Positions 25,059 to 33,727 of a DNA stretch of 64,000 nt are shown here, piece after piece. Under the pieces are notes generated by a model. That model did no database searches. It was not told the origin of the DNA and saw only the letters and a list, made by a program, of their open reading frames with translations. This DNA is from AP-15 sp963703745 (lineage in GTDB: Bacteria; Pseudomonadota; Alphaproteobacteria; ATCC43930; CGMCC-115725), in assembly GCA_963703745.1 (NCBI GenBank), contig CAVPFL010000005.1:496001-560000 (forward strand), given 5' to 3'. Made by a program: the position numbers and the translations under genes. Numbering within the stretch: position 1 is the first letter of the stretch; each line of letters opens with the position of its first letter.

Positions 25059-26651
25059 CTAGCCGCGGCTCGGCGCCAAGGGCAGGCGGACATGCACCTC
25101 CAGTCCGCGTGGGCTGCGATTTTCTGCTTCGATGGTCCCACCCATTGCCTCGACGTTGCGGCGGGCGATCCATAACCCGATCCCGAAGTAGCTCGAAGGG
25201 CTTTCGCTCGTCGTCTCGGCGCGCCGCTCGGAATAATATCGGTCAAAGATGCGATCGAGCTGTCCCGCGGGCACCCCGGGGCCCTGGTCGCAGACCGCGA
25301 GATGGGCAAAAGGCCCGTCGCGGGTTAGGTGCACCAAGATTTCACTGCCGCGCCGGGAGAACGAGACGGCGTTGTCGATTAGGTTCTCCACGACGGTCTC
25401 GATCATCTCCTCGGTGCCAAGCACGAAGAGACCGGGCAGAAGGTCTGCGGTTATTGTCAGGTCGTGGCTGGCAAGAATAATAGTCACGTCACGAGTGGCA
25501 AGAATGCCCGATCGGATCTGGATCAGGCGTCCGACGACACCCCCGAGATCGATCGGCACTCGCGGCTCGGCGATCAGATCGGCCGTCGCTTCATCAAGGC
25601 TGCGCGCCGAGGACACAAGCCCGTCGAGGCGATCGAGCGAGTGTTCGACCACACCGATCGCGCGCTGCACGCGTTGGTTGTCTGTGGGAAGCGCCCGCCG
25701 CAGAGGTTCGATCGACTGGCGGATCACCGCAATCGGCGTCTTGAAGGCGTGCGCGTTGTCCTCGGCGGTGCGCCGGATGTCAGCAGCGGAGCGGTGCAAG
25801 GCGTCCACCATCCGGTCGAACTCCGCCGCGACTTCAGCCAGCTCGGGAAGGCCCTTGCGTCCGGCGAACGATCCTGCGTCAGGTCCTTGCTCACGGATGC
25901 GGCGGGCGCGCTCGGCAAAACGGCGCAGCCCGCGGTGAACGCTCAGCAATGTCGCAAAAGTAATCGCGGCCATGGCGAGATAGATCAGCGCTGCGATGAT
26001 CACGGGCGGTGTGGCCCAGTAAGGCTGACCGAGATGAGCCGACGGGTAAGCATCAGCCGAAAACGACGCGATTACCGCCCAGCAGCCGGCAGTGGTGGAC
26101 AGCGGCGTTACCGCAGTAATAATTTCGGCGCCGCCGGTGGGCCGATGATAGATCAGTGAGAACGGCAGTTCGCCCTGGCAATTCTGAGCGAGGCGATCGA
26201 GCACGCCCTGGCGCCCCAGGGTTTCGCGTTCTGCTTCGAGGTTGCTCGGCGCGACTGCAGGCCACGACGCCACATAATAGAACCCATCGCTTCCGGCGGG
26301 CGCGAGCAGCACCTTGATCGTCGTCACTTCGCCGGCGAAGCGGGCGAGGTGATGGCCGAGTTCCGGTAACGAGCCGGCGTCCGCGGTCTCGAGCAGCGGC
26401 AGCAACGACTTGCTGATAACCCGACCCTCGTCACGCACGCTGTTCAACAGCAGCTCCTGGCTGTCCTGATGGGCCGCGCTGAACTGCAGATAGAGAAAGA
26501 CCGGAACGAGCACGAAGATGACAGCGAGAGCAGCTGTCTTCGCCGTCAGCGATGACGCCCAGCGCAGGCTGCGACGTGCGTCATTCCTGCGCTGTCCAGC
26601 GGTATCCGAAGCCGGCGTAGTTCTCGATGTGTTCGAAACCTGGATCGCCAT
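25059..26651 (-). CDS. Sensor histidine kinase, partner of the ChvI-like regulator
   Basis: Two membrane segments (about residues 40-60 and about 200-225 from the chosen start) flank a periplasmic sensor of roughly 140 residues. A HAMP-like linker follows, then an H-box AHAFKTPIAVIRQS, N-box VENLIDNAVSF, DQGPGVP and FGIGLWIAR. Layout matches ChvG-like sensors. The start is unclear: the first in-frame ATG compatible with the signal anchor is 26651, which overlaps the regulator gene by 71 bases. There is no nearer ATG or GTG before the first membrane segment. Confidence 0.8.
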   Translation of the reverse strand: MAIQVSNTSRTTPASDTAGQRRNDARRSLRWASSLTAKTAALAVIFVLVPVFLYLQFSAAHQDSQELLLNSVRDEGRVISKSLLPLLETADAGSLPELGHHLARFAGEVTTIKVLLAPAGSDGFYYVASWPAVAPSNLEAERETLGRQGVLDRLAQNCQGELPFSLIYHRPTGGAEIITAVTPLSTTAGCWAVIASFSADAYPSAHLGQPYWATPPVIIAALIYLAMAAITFATLLSVHRGLRRFAERARRIREQGPDAGSFAGRKGLPELAEVAAEFDRMVDALHRSAADIRRTAEDNAHAFKTPIAVIRQSIEPLRRALPTDNQRVQRAIGVVEHSLDRLDGLVSSARSLDEATADLIAEPRVPIDLGGVVGRLIQIRSGILATRDVTIILASHDLTITADLLPGLFVLGTEEMIETVVENLIDNAVSFSRRGSEILVHLTRDGPFAHLAVCDQGPGVPAGQLDRIFDRYYSERRAETTSESPSSYFGIGLWIARRNVEAMGGTIEAENRSPRGLEVHVRLPLAPSRG

Positions 26652-27300
26652 CGCGGAATTTCTTGCGGATGCGCTTGATGAAGGTTCGGACATTGGCACG
26701 ATAGCCTTCTGAGCCGTGTCCGGCGACGAAGTCCTTTCCATGGACAAGATCATAAATCTCGCGGTAGCCGACGTCCTGCCCCGCCCTCTCGGCTAGCAGC
26801 GTGACAATCTTGAATTCTGTCAGAGTGAGGTCGACCGTTCGCCCGGCCCACAATGCTCGGTTCACGTCGAAGCGCAGCTCGAGTGGGCCGCGGCGAAGCG
26901 ATGTCCCGCTCTGCGGCTCCGAATCGACCGCGGGCCGGATGCCTTCCGCTATCAGCTCGAGGCGTTTCAAGAGAATTGGCAGCCGGCGAGATTTGTCGAT
27001 GAAATCCACCGCCCCGCCTTCGAGCGCGGCCTCTTCATAAATGTCGTCGGACAACGCGGTCAAAAAAATTACCGGAATCGTGATTCCGGCGCGACGCAGG
27101 CGGCGCAGCACCTCGAGGCCCGTAAGGTTGGGCATTCGCCAATCGAGCAGCATCACATCGGCGGCACCGCCGCCCTCCAAATAGGCCAGTGCGTCGCGTC
27201 CGTTGCCAAGGCTGGTGACCTCGTAGCCTTCGTCGATCAGGTTCAAACCGAGCAATTCGCGGAACAAATCGTCGTCGTCTACAAGAAGCAGATGCGGCAT
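26581..27300 (-). CDS. ChvI-like OmpR-family response regulator
   Basis: The 239-residue protein has a receiver with LLVDDDDLFRE, phosphoacceptor Asp in MLLDWRMPN, FLTALSDDIYEEAALEGGAVDFIDKS (T and K). It ends with a winged helix (TLTEFKIVTLLAERAG, GYRANVRTFIKRIRKKF, GFGYRW). The phrase TALSDDIYEEAALEGGA is close to ChvI, the regulator of acid and cell-envelope stress in alphaproteobacteria. It lies 13 bases after a lipoprotein gene and overlaps its kinase. Confidence 0.87.
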   Translation of the reverse strand: MPHLLLVDDDDLFRELLGLNLIDEGYEVTSLGNGRDALAYLEGGGAADVMLLDWRMPNLTGLEVLRRLRRAGITIPVIFLTALSDDIYEEAALEGGAVDFIDKSRRLPILLKRLELIAEGIRPAVDSEPQSGTSLRRGPLELRFDVNRALWAGRTVDLTLTEFKIVTLLAERAGQDVGYREIYDLVHGKDFVAGHGSEGYRANVRTFIKRIRKKFRDGDPGFEHIENYAGFGYRWTAQE

Positions 27301-27313
27301 GGGCGAGATGATT

Positions 27314-27922
27314 CTAGGTGCGGCGAGCGGCGACGATCTCTCTCAGACAATTCTGGCGCCCGGCCGAATCGGCAGCGTCGCCCTGAAGCGTGTAGTGCAA
27401 TGTCCGCATCCGGCCGCTGCGCAAATCGAGATAAAAGTACAGGTCGAGTTGGCAAGTGGCGGTCTTGTATCGCCATACCGTGGCAGGCGGTTCCTCGGTT
27501 CGCTCCGTCGCGGCCCCTAACAGGCGGGTTGCCCCCGTCTGGTCGAGCCCGATCAGCTCTTTTGCCTGCGGGGGCGGGGCAATCGGCGGGCTCAGACTGG
27601 GTCCGGCGGGTTCCGGCGGGGTCATCGCGAGAGCTTCGCCATCGGCTTCGGGGGCGGGGCCTTTGGTCTCCGGGCCTTCGATCGCCGCAGGCGGGTTGGG
27701 TTTGCGCGCCGGACGCGGTGCGACGGGGGATGGCGGTTTGGCGGCGGGTTGCTGAGGAGGCGGAACCGCCGCCGTCTCCGGCGGCGGTGGAGGTGGTTGC
27801 TCGGCGCAACCAGCCAGCATACTCGCTCCCAGGCCCAGCACTGCGAGATGTGAAAACCAGCGCCGCCACCCTGACTTTGCCACCGGGGCCGCGATCCCGT
27901 GCGCGCGCAGCTTAATGCTCAC
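27314..27922 (-). CDS. Proline-rich lipoprotein with a BamE/SmpA-like C-terminal domain
   Basis: The 202-residue protein has an N-terminal basic region, hydrophobic stretch and lipobox MLAGC (Cys about residue 39). About 80 Pro/Ala-rich residues follow. The globular C-terminus reads LIGLDQTGATRLLGAATE, then ATVWRYKTATCQLDLYFYL, the pattern of small SmpA/OmlA (BamE) domains in outer-membrane lipoproteins. It lies 13 bases upstream of the ChvI-like gene, so it may be an envelope component under that regulator. Confidence 0.7.
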   Translation of the reverse strand: MSIKLRAHGIAAPVAKSGWRRWFSHLAVLGLGASMLAGCAEQPPPPPPETAAVPPPQQPAAKPPSPVAPRPARKPNPPAAIEGPETKGPAPEADGEALAMTPPEPAGPSLSPPIAPPPQAKELIGLDQTGATRLLGAATERTEEPPATVWRYKTATCQLDLYFYLDLRSGRMRTLHYTLQGDAADSAGRQNCLREIVAARRT

Positions 27923-27940
27923 AGCGAAACATAGCAGCCG

Positions 27941-28399
27941 TCATCGCCGCGCCAAGCGGTCGATCGCGCCAATGTCGCCGTCGCGGTAGATCGCCACGAG
28001 CTGACGATCGTCGAGCAGGACATAGGTTTGATCACCGCGGTCGCAGTCGAGCCTAGCGACCGGATAGCTCGGCTCAACCAACAAGTCGGATAACTTCTTG
28101 CGTAGATCCGGCTGTCTGGCGATCAAGTCGGTCAGCGCCTTGCGGCTTTGCGTGTCGTAGCCGAAGCGAAATACGCCGCCGCAGGTGGCCTTATCGAGCG
28201 CTGTGCTGCGACCGTCGGGTTGGGTTTGAACGATCGTATCCTGACGGATCGTGACGCTGTCATTCTCCGCCGTGGCCCAGGTTCCGAGAAATGGGTTTTG
28301 CGCCGGAGGTTCCGGGGCGACGCAAGCAAGCGGCACTGCCGCCAGGATCAAAGCCGCAACGACACGCGCAACGTGCTTTCGAGCGTCGCCGTCGGGCAC
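27941..28399 (-). CDS. Small lipoprotein, function unknown
   Basis: GTG 28399 (AAGGG eight bases before; GTG 28408 is also possible) opens a 152-residue protein. A signal ends AAVPLAC, a lipobox-like cleavage at Cys. The mature part contains FLGTWATAENDSVTIRQD, later TCGGVFRFGYDT and YVLLDDRQLVAIYRDGDIGAI, which look like a small beta barrel such as a lipocalin-like or MliC-like fold. The larger frame to 28723 runs into the neighbouring SDR gene antisense. It is first in the six-gene two-component run. Confidence 0.65.
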   Translation of the reverse strand: MPDGDARKHVARVVAALILAAVPLACVAPEPPAQNPFLGTWATAENDSVTIRQDTIVQTQPDGRSTALDKATCGGVFRFGYDTQSRKALTDLIARQPDLRKKLSDLLVEPSYPVARLDCDRGDQTYVLLDDRQLVAIYRDGDIGAIDRLARR

Positions 28400-28476
28400 C
28401 GATCCCACCCTTTTTGACCGTCGATACTGTAATATACCGCGAAAATTGAAGGCGGCGACAGATAGTCGAAGACGGT

Positions 28477-29271
28477 TCAGCGCCGCGACATCAGCGCCTT
28501 CGTGACCGGCAGCGAAACCGGATGCGGCGCGAAGCGGCCGCCGAGCGCGGTGATCTTGTTGAGAAGACCGGTGATGACCACCCGGCGGCCGGCCTTGAGC
28601 CCGCGATAACCGAGGCGCGCTACCGCAGCGGCACTCATCACTTGGCGTCCTGCCGTGTTGAAGAATGTCAGCTCCCTCATGCCGGCGATCTGCGAGAAAT
28701 TGGTGGCGGTCGGGCCGGGACACAGCACCGTCACCGTGACCCCGGTCCCGCGCAGCTCATAGGCGATCGCCTCGCCAAAGCTCAGCACATAGGCCTTGGT
28801 TGCAAAATAAACCGCCATGCGGGGACCGGGCTGAAAGGCGGCGGTCGAGGCCACCAGCATCACCTTGCCCTGTCGGCGGTTGACCATGCCCGGCAGCAAG
28901 AACCGAGTTAGCTCGGTCAGCGCCACGATGTTGACCTGGAGCATCTCGCCAATCCGCAGCGGATCTACTTGGTCGAACCGGCCGATCGCACCGAGCCCGG
29001 CATTGTTGACCAATACGTCGACCGTCAATCCGCGGGCTTCCATCGTGCTCGCCAGCGCGGCGGCGGCTCCGTGTTGGCTCAAATCGGCGGGGATGACGAC
29101 GGTGCCGGCGCCTTGCGTCTTGAGCTCGGTGGCGAGGTTTTCCATTGGTGCGAGGGTCCGCGCCGTAAGCACCAGATCGTAGCCGTCACGCGCCAATTCG
29201 CGGGCCAGATCGGCGCCGATCCCGCTCGATGCGCCGGTCACCAGGGCGAGAGGGCGGGTCGGGCTGGACAT
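28477..29271 (-). CDS. Short-chain dehydrogenase/reductase
   Basis: The 264-residue protein has LVTGASSGIGADLAREL (TGxxxGIG), VNNAGLGAIG, catalytic Ser in LVAST and YFATKAYV (Y-x3-K), and CPGPTATNF. GGGAGG lies seven bases before ATG 29271. The C-terminus (RRVVITGLLNKITALGGRFAPHP) resembles the membrane-associated DltE/YqjQ-like SDRs. It is divergent from the ArsR-type repressor gene and may be controlled through the dyad at 29362-29394. Confidence 0.85.
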   Translation of the reverse strand: MSSPTRPLALVTGASSGIGADLARELARDGYDLVLTARTLAPMENLATELKTQGAGTVVIPADLSQHGAAAALASTMEARGLTVDVLVNNAGLGAIGRFDQVDPLRIGEMLQVNIVALTELTRFLLPGMVNRRQGKVMLVASTAAFQPGPRMAVYFATKAYVLSFGEAIAYELRGTGVTVTVLCPGPTATNFSQIAGMRELTFFNTAGRQVMSAAAVARLGYRGLKAGRRVVITGLLNKITALGGRFAPHPVSLPVTKALMSRR

Positions 29272-29361
29272 CCTCGGGCCTCCCATGTTGGCGACCGGAG
29301 CATCCGGCAATTGGTGGAGCATGCGCAAGTGTGCCGCTTTCGCGGGTGCTTGACAGACATT

Positions 29362-29394
29362 CAACAACATGATTGACTATCAACTATGCTGTTG
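29362..29394. promoter_or_regulatory. Dyad operator candidate for the ArsR-type repressor
   Basis: CAACAACATGATTGA and TCAACTATGCTGTTG match as inverted copies at 12 of 15 positions around a CTA centre. The right arm contains the ATG of the repressor gene, and the site lies between it and the divergent SDR gene, so a dimeric repressor bound here could control both. Confidence 0.5.
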
Positions 29395-29808
29395 AGAGAT
29401 CTCGCGGAAGCGCAGCCAACCGCATCGCATGAGGCAGAAGCACTCGATCGCGTGTTCTCTGCTCTCTCCGATCCGGTGCGGCGAGCGATCCTGGAGCGCT
29501 TGGACGGCCAGGATCTGCTGGTGTCCCAACTGGCCGAGCCGTTTGCGATGTCATTGCAGGCCGTCTCCCGGCACATCCAGGTGCTGGTGAAGGCGGGGCT
29601 CGTGAAGCAAGAGCGGACCGGCCGCGTCAGCCGGTGTCGGCTCGATGCGGGGCCGATCTACCAGGCGGCGGTATGGATCAATCAGTACAGCAAGTATTGG
29701 CAGTCGCAGTTCGAAACCCTGGCTGCCTGGTTGGACCAGATCGAGCGTCGTAAGCAAGAGCTTGCAAAGCGCGGCAAGGCCAAGCGGCATTCTCTCACCA
29801 AGGAGTGA
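29386..29808 (+). CDS. ArsR/SmtB-family (SdpR-like) repressor
   Basis: The 140-residue winged-helix protein has VFSALSDPVRRAILERL, the standard opening of SdpR-type ArsR proteins. QLAEPFAMSLQAVSRHIQVLVKAGLV is the recognition helix, and there is a beta-wing at RTGRVSRCRL. There is no metal-binding Cys cluster, so the inducer is probably not a metal. The start ATG 29386 lies inside its own putative operator and no ribosome-binding site is visible, so translation could be leaderless. It is in one transcript with two DUF899 genes. Confidence 0.87.
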   Translation: MLLRDLAEAQPTASHEAEALDRVFSALSDPVRRAILERLDGQDLLVSQLAEPFAMSLQAVSRHIQVLVKAGLVKQERTGRVSRCRLDAGPIYQAAVWINQYSKYWQSQFETLAAWLDQIERRKQELAKRGKAKRHSLTKE

Positions 29809-29813
29809 TCCCT

Positions 29814-30383
29814 ATGCAGTACGCGGATGCTTCGGAGAAATTGGGCCACTACCGGCAACAGATCGCCAATCTGCGCGGTAAGATGCGCGAGCTTCAGCAA
29901 TCGGTCGAACCCGTGGAGGTCGGCGACTACGAATTCTCGACCATCGAGGGCCAGGTGCGCCTTTCCGAGCTTTTCGCCGACAAGGAATACCTCTTGGTAA
30001 TCCATAACATGGGTGCTGGATGCCGCTATTGCACCTTGTGGGCCGACGGTTTTAATGGGATCCTCCCGCATATAGAAAATCGCGCCGCCTTTGTCGTCGC
30101 CTCACCGGACGACCCGGCGGCGCAGCAGAAGTTCAGTACCGCGCGCGGATGGCATTTCCGGATGGTGTCCTACCGCGACACCGGGTTTGCTCGCGACATG
30201 GGCTATCGTAGCGACGACGGTTGGCTACCGGGGGTTTCGGTATTCCGCAAGCGTGGTCAGAAGATTTATCGCGTCTCCGATACTAGTTTCCAACCCGGAG
30301 ACGATTTCTGTGCAGTTTGGCACTTCTTCGACCTGATGCCGGAAGGTGCCGGTGATTGGCAGCCCCAATACAAATACCAATGA
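29814..30383 (+). CDS. DUF899 (thioredoxin-like) protein, first copy
   Basis: The 189-residue protein starts at ATG 29814 (AAGGAG eight bases upstream). It has VRLSELFADKEYLLVIHNMGAGCRYCTLWADGFNG (in pieces), where CRYC is a CxxC centre in the thioredoxin-like fold, and ends WHFFDLMPEGAGDW. DUF899 proteins are cytosolic and of unknown substrate; a thiol/peroxide role is inferred from the fold. It lies five bases after the ArsR gene and is in one transcript with the second copy. Confidence 0.88.
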   Translation: MQYADASEKLGHYRQQIANLRGKMRELQQSVEPVEVGDYEFSTIEGQVRLSELFADKEYLLVIHNMGAGCRYCTLWADGFNGILPHIENRAAFVVASPDDPAAQQKFSTARGWHFRMVSYRDTGFARDMGYRSDDGWLPGVSVFRKRGQKIYRVSDTSFQPGDDFCAVWHFFDLMPEGAGDWQPQYKYQ

Positions 30384-30397
30384 TCTCGGAGGTTACG

Positions 30398-31099
30398 ATG
30401 GAGAACCATAAGGTAGTCGCTCATGAGGAATGGCTGGCCGCACGGCGGCAGCTACTTGCCGACGAAAAGGAATTCACTCGGCTGCGCGACCGTCTCAGTC
30501 AGCGGCGCCGGGATCTGCCTTGGGAGCGGGTGGATAAGGATTATGTTTTCGATGGACCGGGCGGCCGGGAGACCCTGTCGCAGCTGTTCGATGGCAGGCA
30601 TCAACTGGCCGTCTATCACTTCATGCTGGGTCCGGACTGGGAAGAAGGGTGCAAGAGCTGCTCGTTTTGGGCCGACAATTTCAACGGCATCTACCTGCAC
30701 CTGCGGCAACGCGATGTCAGTTTTCTAGCGATCTCCCGCGCGCCGCTGCCCCGGATCGAGGCATTCAAGAAGCGCATGGGATGGACGTTCAAATGGGTCT
30801 CGTCGTTCGGCAACGACTTCAATTACGACTACCACGTCTCAATCCGGCCCGAACAATTGACATCGGGAGAAGTCGTCTACAATTACGCCCCGAGCAAGAT
30901 GACGATGGAGGAACGGCCGGGCATCAGTGTGTTCTACAGGGATGACGGGACGATCTTTCACACCTATTCCTGTTATGCGCGCGGCCTCGATATGATGAAC
31001 GGCGCCTACCACTGGCTGGACTTGATGCCCAAAGGCCGCGACGAAACCGGTCCCCATAAGATGGCGTGGGTGCGCCTGCACGACGAATACGAGCGGTGA
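30398..31099 (+). CDS. DUF899 (thioredoxin-like) protein, second copy
   Basis: The 233-residue protein has GGAGG five bases before ATG 30398. It carries LPWERVDKDYVFDGPGG, then LSQLFDGRHQLAVYHFM, GPDWEEGCKSCSFWADNFNG (CKSC) and AYHWLDLMPKGRDE. This is the standard-length DUF899 protein, longer than the first copy by the N-terminal segment and a loop near residue 150. The two copies share WADxFNG and FxDLMP but are otherwise diverged, so the duplication is old or the pair was recruited together. Confidence 0.9.
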   Translation: MENHKVVAHEEWLAARRQLLADEKEFTRLRDRLSQRRRDLPWERVDKDYVFDGPGGRETLSQLFDGRHQLAVYHFMLGPDWEEGCKSCSFWADNFNGIYLHLRQRDVSFLAISRAPLPRIEAFKKRMGWTFKWVSSFGNDFNYDYHVSIRPEQLTSGEVVYNYAPSKMTMEERPGISVFYRDDGTIFHTYSCYARGLDMMNGAYHWLDLMPKGRDETGPHKMAWVRLHDEYER

Positions 31100-31115
31100 C
31101 GGAGGTTCTTAAAGC

Positions 31116-32357
31116 CTAGCGCGGGGTTTTCGCTAACCGGTTGGCGGCGATCTCCCCGCCCTTCAGCACCAGGGCGACCCGCTCCGGCTTTTGCAACACG
31201 GTCACGTCGCTGAGCGGGTCGCCGGCGACGACAATCAGATCGGCCAGCTTGCCTTTTTCAACGGTGCCGATGTCGCGCTCCAGGCCGAGACATTCCGCGG
31301 CCCAGCCGGTCGCCGCCCGCAATCCCTGAAGCGGCGTCAAGCCGGCTTTGACCAGGCATTCGATCTCCATTGCATTGCTCGGATGGCCGTGCCCGCCGGC
31401 ATCGGTTCCGGCGGCGATCTTGACGCCGGCCGCGAAGGCCCGGCGCAGGCTCTCGGCGTGGTGCTCCTTCAGGTGGTGCGCCCGTTCGCGCACATGTGGC
31501 AGGGCCGATTTGCGGTGGTATTCGTAGACCGCAAAGGTCGGCACGAAAAAGATACCACGCTGCGCCATCAAGTCGAGCAGCTCAGGCTCCTCGTCCAGGT
31601 AGCAGCCATGCTCGATCGAATCCGCGCCGGCCTCGATCGCAATGCGCAGCCCGCGGCCACCCAGCGCGTGACACATCACCCGCCGATCAAGCGCGTGCGC
31701 CTCGTCGGTCAGGGCCTGCATTTCGTCGAGGTTAAAGGCGCCGTCGCGTGGCCCGTGACCGGGGCGCGAGCTGGCGCCGCCGGTCGTCGCACATTTGATG
31801 ACGTCCGCCCCGGCCCGCACGATCCGGCGGACCACCGGACGGACATCCGCCAGGCTGCTGACGACACTGTCCGGCAGCAACGGATCATTCGGCACACAGC
31901 ACGAGAACCCGGACGGGCTGACCCGGTCGCCGATCCCGCCGATCGGCGAAACGATACACAGCGACACCACGAGGCGCGGACCAGTGATCAGACCTTCATC
32001 GATCGCCCGCTTGAAGCCAGTGTCGAGCCCGGCCGCGTCACGCACTGCCGTGTACCCCGCGGCAAGGGTGTCATGCAGGACTTTGGCGGTGCGCAAAGCT
32101 CGCATGCTTTGCGGTTCGTCGATTCCCCAGCGGTGCGCCAGATCGTACCCATGCATCGCCAGATGATCGTGGCAGTCGATCAGCCCCGGCAGGATCGTCA
32201 TGCCGGAGACATCGATGACCTCAGCGTCAACCGGCCAGTCGCCGCCGGCCCGGGCCGTGACCGCCTCGATCCGCTGATCGCGAACGACGACGGTAGTGCC
32301 CGTCACCGGTCCCGCACCAGTCCCGTCAATCAGCGTGCCCCCCCTCAGCACCCTCAT
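31116..32357 (-). CDS. Metal-dependent amidohydrolase (imidazolonepropionase/prolidase-like)
   Basis: The 413-residue TIM-barrel protein has the amidohydrolase set: GLIDCHDHLAMHG (HxH), a carbamylated Lys candidate in GADVIKCATTGG, CHALGG and IEHGCYL for the other His ligands, and AAGTDAGGHG with the catalytic Asp. C-terminal GKLADLIVVAGDPL is typical. Members hydrolyse amides, ureas or peptides of small molecules. It is the last gene of the run after the aminotransferase and TauD genes. Confidence 0.87.
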   Translation of the reverse strand: MRVLRGGTLIDGTGAGPVTGTTVVVRDQRIEAVTARAGGDWPVDAEVIDVSGMTILPGLIDCHDHLAMHGYDLAHRWGIDEPQSMRALRTAKVLHDTLAAGYTAVRDAAGLDTGFKRAIDEGLITGPRLVVSLCIVSPIGGIGDRVSPSGFSCCVPNDPLLPDSVVSSLADVRPVVRRIVRAGADVIKCATTGGASSRPGHGPRDGAFNLDEMQALTDEAHALDRRVMCHALGGRGLRIAIEAGADSIEHGCYLDEEPELLDLMAQRGIFFVPTFAVYEYHRKSALPHVRERAHHLKEHHAESLRRAFAAGVKIAAGTDAGGHGHPSNAMEIECLVKAGLTPLQGLRAATGWAAECLGLERDIGTVEKGKLADLIVVAGDPLSDVTVLQKPERVALVLKGGEIAANRLAKTPR

Positions 32358-32392
32358 GCGTCGAGTCCTCCGGTTCCTTTGACTGCCCAGCG

Positions 32393-33721
32393 CTAGGCAG
32401 ATTGCATGACCTCGAATAGCGGAGCACGGGTTTCGGCGAACTCCTCGACCGCATCGACAAGCTTATCGCCATCCTCTTCGTCGAGCGCGATCGACAGCGC
32501 GAACATGCCGCGCTTGGCGAACCAGATGCCGCGCGCGAGGAGGTCGAAATAGAAGAGGTCGCGCATTTTGGCATTGCCCCGGTCGGCGTCTTCCTGCGAG
32601 CGGATCGGCGCGTCGGTCATGTGGACCGAGAACATTGAACCGAGCCCGGTGAACTGCATCGCGAGTCCATGCCGCTTTACCACAACGTTGAGCCGCTCGC
32701 GCAGGCGGTCGCCCCAGGCGTTGAGGGCGCGGGCGCGCTCGGGGGTGTAGATCTCGGTCAGCCCGACGAGCCCGGCATTCATCGTCAGCACATTGTTGTT
32801 GAACGTGCCGGCATGCTGAAAGGCGTCCGGCCGACGCGGGTCAAAATGCCCCATGATGTCGGCGCGCCCGCCGAACGCGCCAAAGCTCATGCCGCCGCCG
32901 ACATATTTGCCCAATGTCGTAAGGTCGGGGAGGATGTCGTGCACCTCCTGCAATCCGCCCGGTGCCAGCCGCGAGGTCATCACCTCGTCGAAGATCAGCA
33001 ATGCCCCGGTTTCGTCCGCCAAGGCGCGCAAGCCGGCCAGAAAGCTGCGCTCGGCCGGGATGCAGCCGGTGGTGCCTTGCATCGGCTCGACGAGGATCGC
33101 CGCCAGCTCGGCCTCATACGGCCGGACGAGCGCCTCGACTGCTTCGAGATCGTTGTAGCGGCCGAGGAGATAATCGAACGGGGCGTTGAGGGCGCTGCCA
33201 TGGCCACGGAAATAAAAAATGCCGCCGTGGTAGCCGCCATTGAAGACCAGAATCTTTGGCCGGCCGGTGATCGCGCGGGCGGCGCTGACGGCCATCAGAT
33301 TGGCCTCGGTGCCCGAGTTGGTGAAGCGCACCAGCTCGATTGACGGGAAGCGGGCACAGATCGCCGCGGCAAACCGCGCTTCGGTCGCGTTGTGAGCGCC
33401 AAAATTGAGGCCGCCTTCGAGCGCCCGCTCGATCGCCCGGCGGATCGCCGGATGCGAATGGCCGAAGATTCCCGCGGTGAACTCACTCAAAAAATCGACA
33501 TATTCGTGCCCGTCGAGATCCCACAGCCGCGCCCCCTCGCCGCGCACCATCGTCAATGGAAACGGGTCGACGTGGATCGCCGAGCGGGTGTTCCCGCCCG
33601 GCATCGCGGCGCAGGCCTCGCGGTGCTGTGTGAGGCTCTTGGGGTTGTTCGCCCGGTAGAGCTCTTCGGCCTCCGCGAGCGCCGCGTTGATGTCGATATT
33701 CGCGGGGTGGCCAGGGGTCAT
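32393..33721 (-). CDS. Class III aminotransferase (glutamate-1-semialdehyde aminomutase-like)
   Basis: The 442-residue PLP enzyme has NSGTEANLMAVSAAR, LIFDEVMTSR and DLTTLGKYVGGGMSFGAFGG with the PLP lysine in GKYVGGG. This looks like the HemL-like subgroup that acts on varied omega- or beta-amino substrates. It is not HemL itself: the N-terminus (ALAEAEELYRANNPKSL) is longer. It lies between TauD (7 bases) and the amidohydrolase (35 bases) on the same strand, so a shared pathway is likely. Confidence 0.87.
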   Translation of the reverse strand: MTPGHPANIDINAALAEAEELYRANNPKSLTQHREACAAMPGGNTRSAIHVDPFPLTMVRGEGARLWDLDGHEYVDFLSEFTAGIFGHSHPAIRRAIERALEGGLNFGAHNATEARFAAAICARFPSIELVRFTNSGTEANLMAVSAARAITGRPKILVFNGGYHGGIFYFRGHGSALNAPFDYLLGRYNDLEAVEALVRPYEAELAAILVEPMQGTTGCIPAERSFLAGLRALADETGALLIFDEVMTSRLAPGGLQEVHDILPDLTTLGKYVGGGMSFGAFGGRADIMGHFDPRRPDAFQHAGTFNNNVLTMNAGLVGLTEIYTPERARALNAWGDRLRERLNVVVKRHGLAMQFTGLGSMFSVHMTDAPIRSQEDADRGNAKMRDLFYFDLLARGIWFAKRGMFALSIALDEEDGDKLVDAVEEFAETRAPLFEVMQSA

Positions 33722-33727
33722 CGACTT

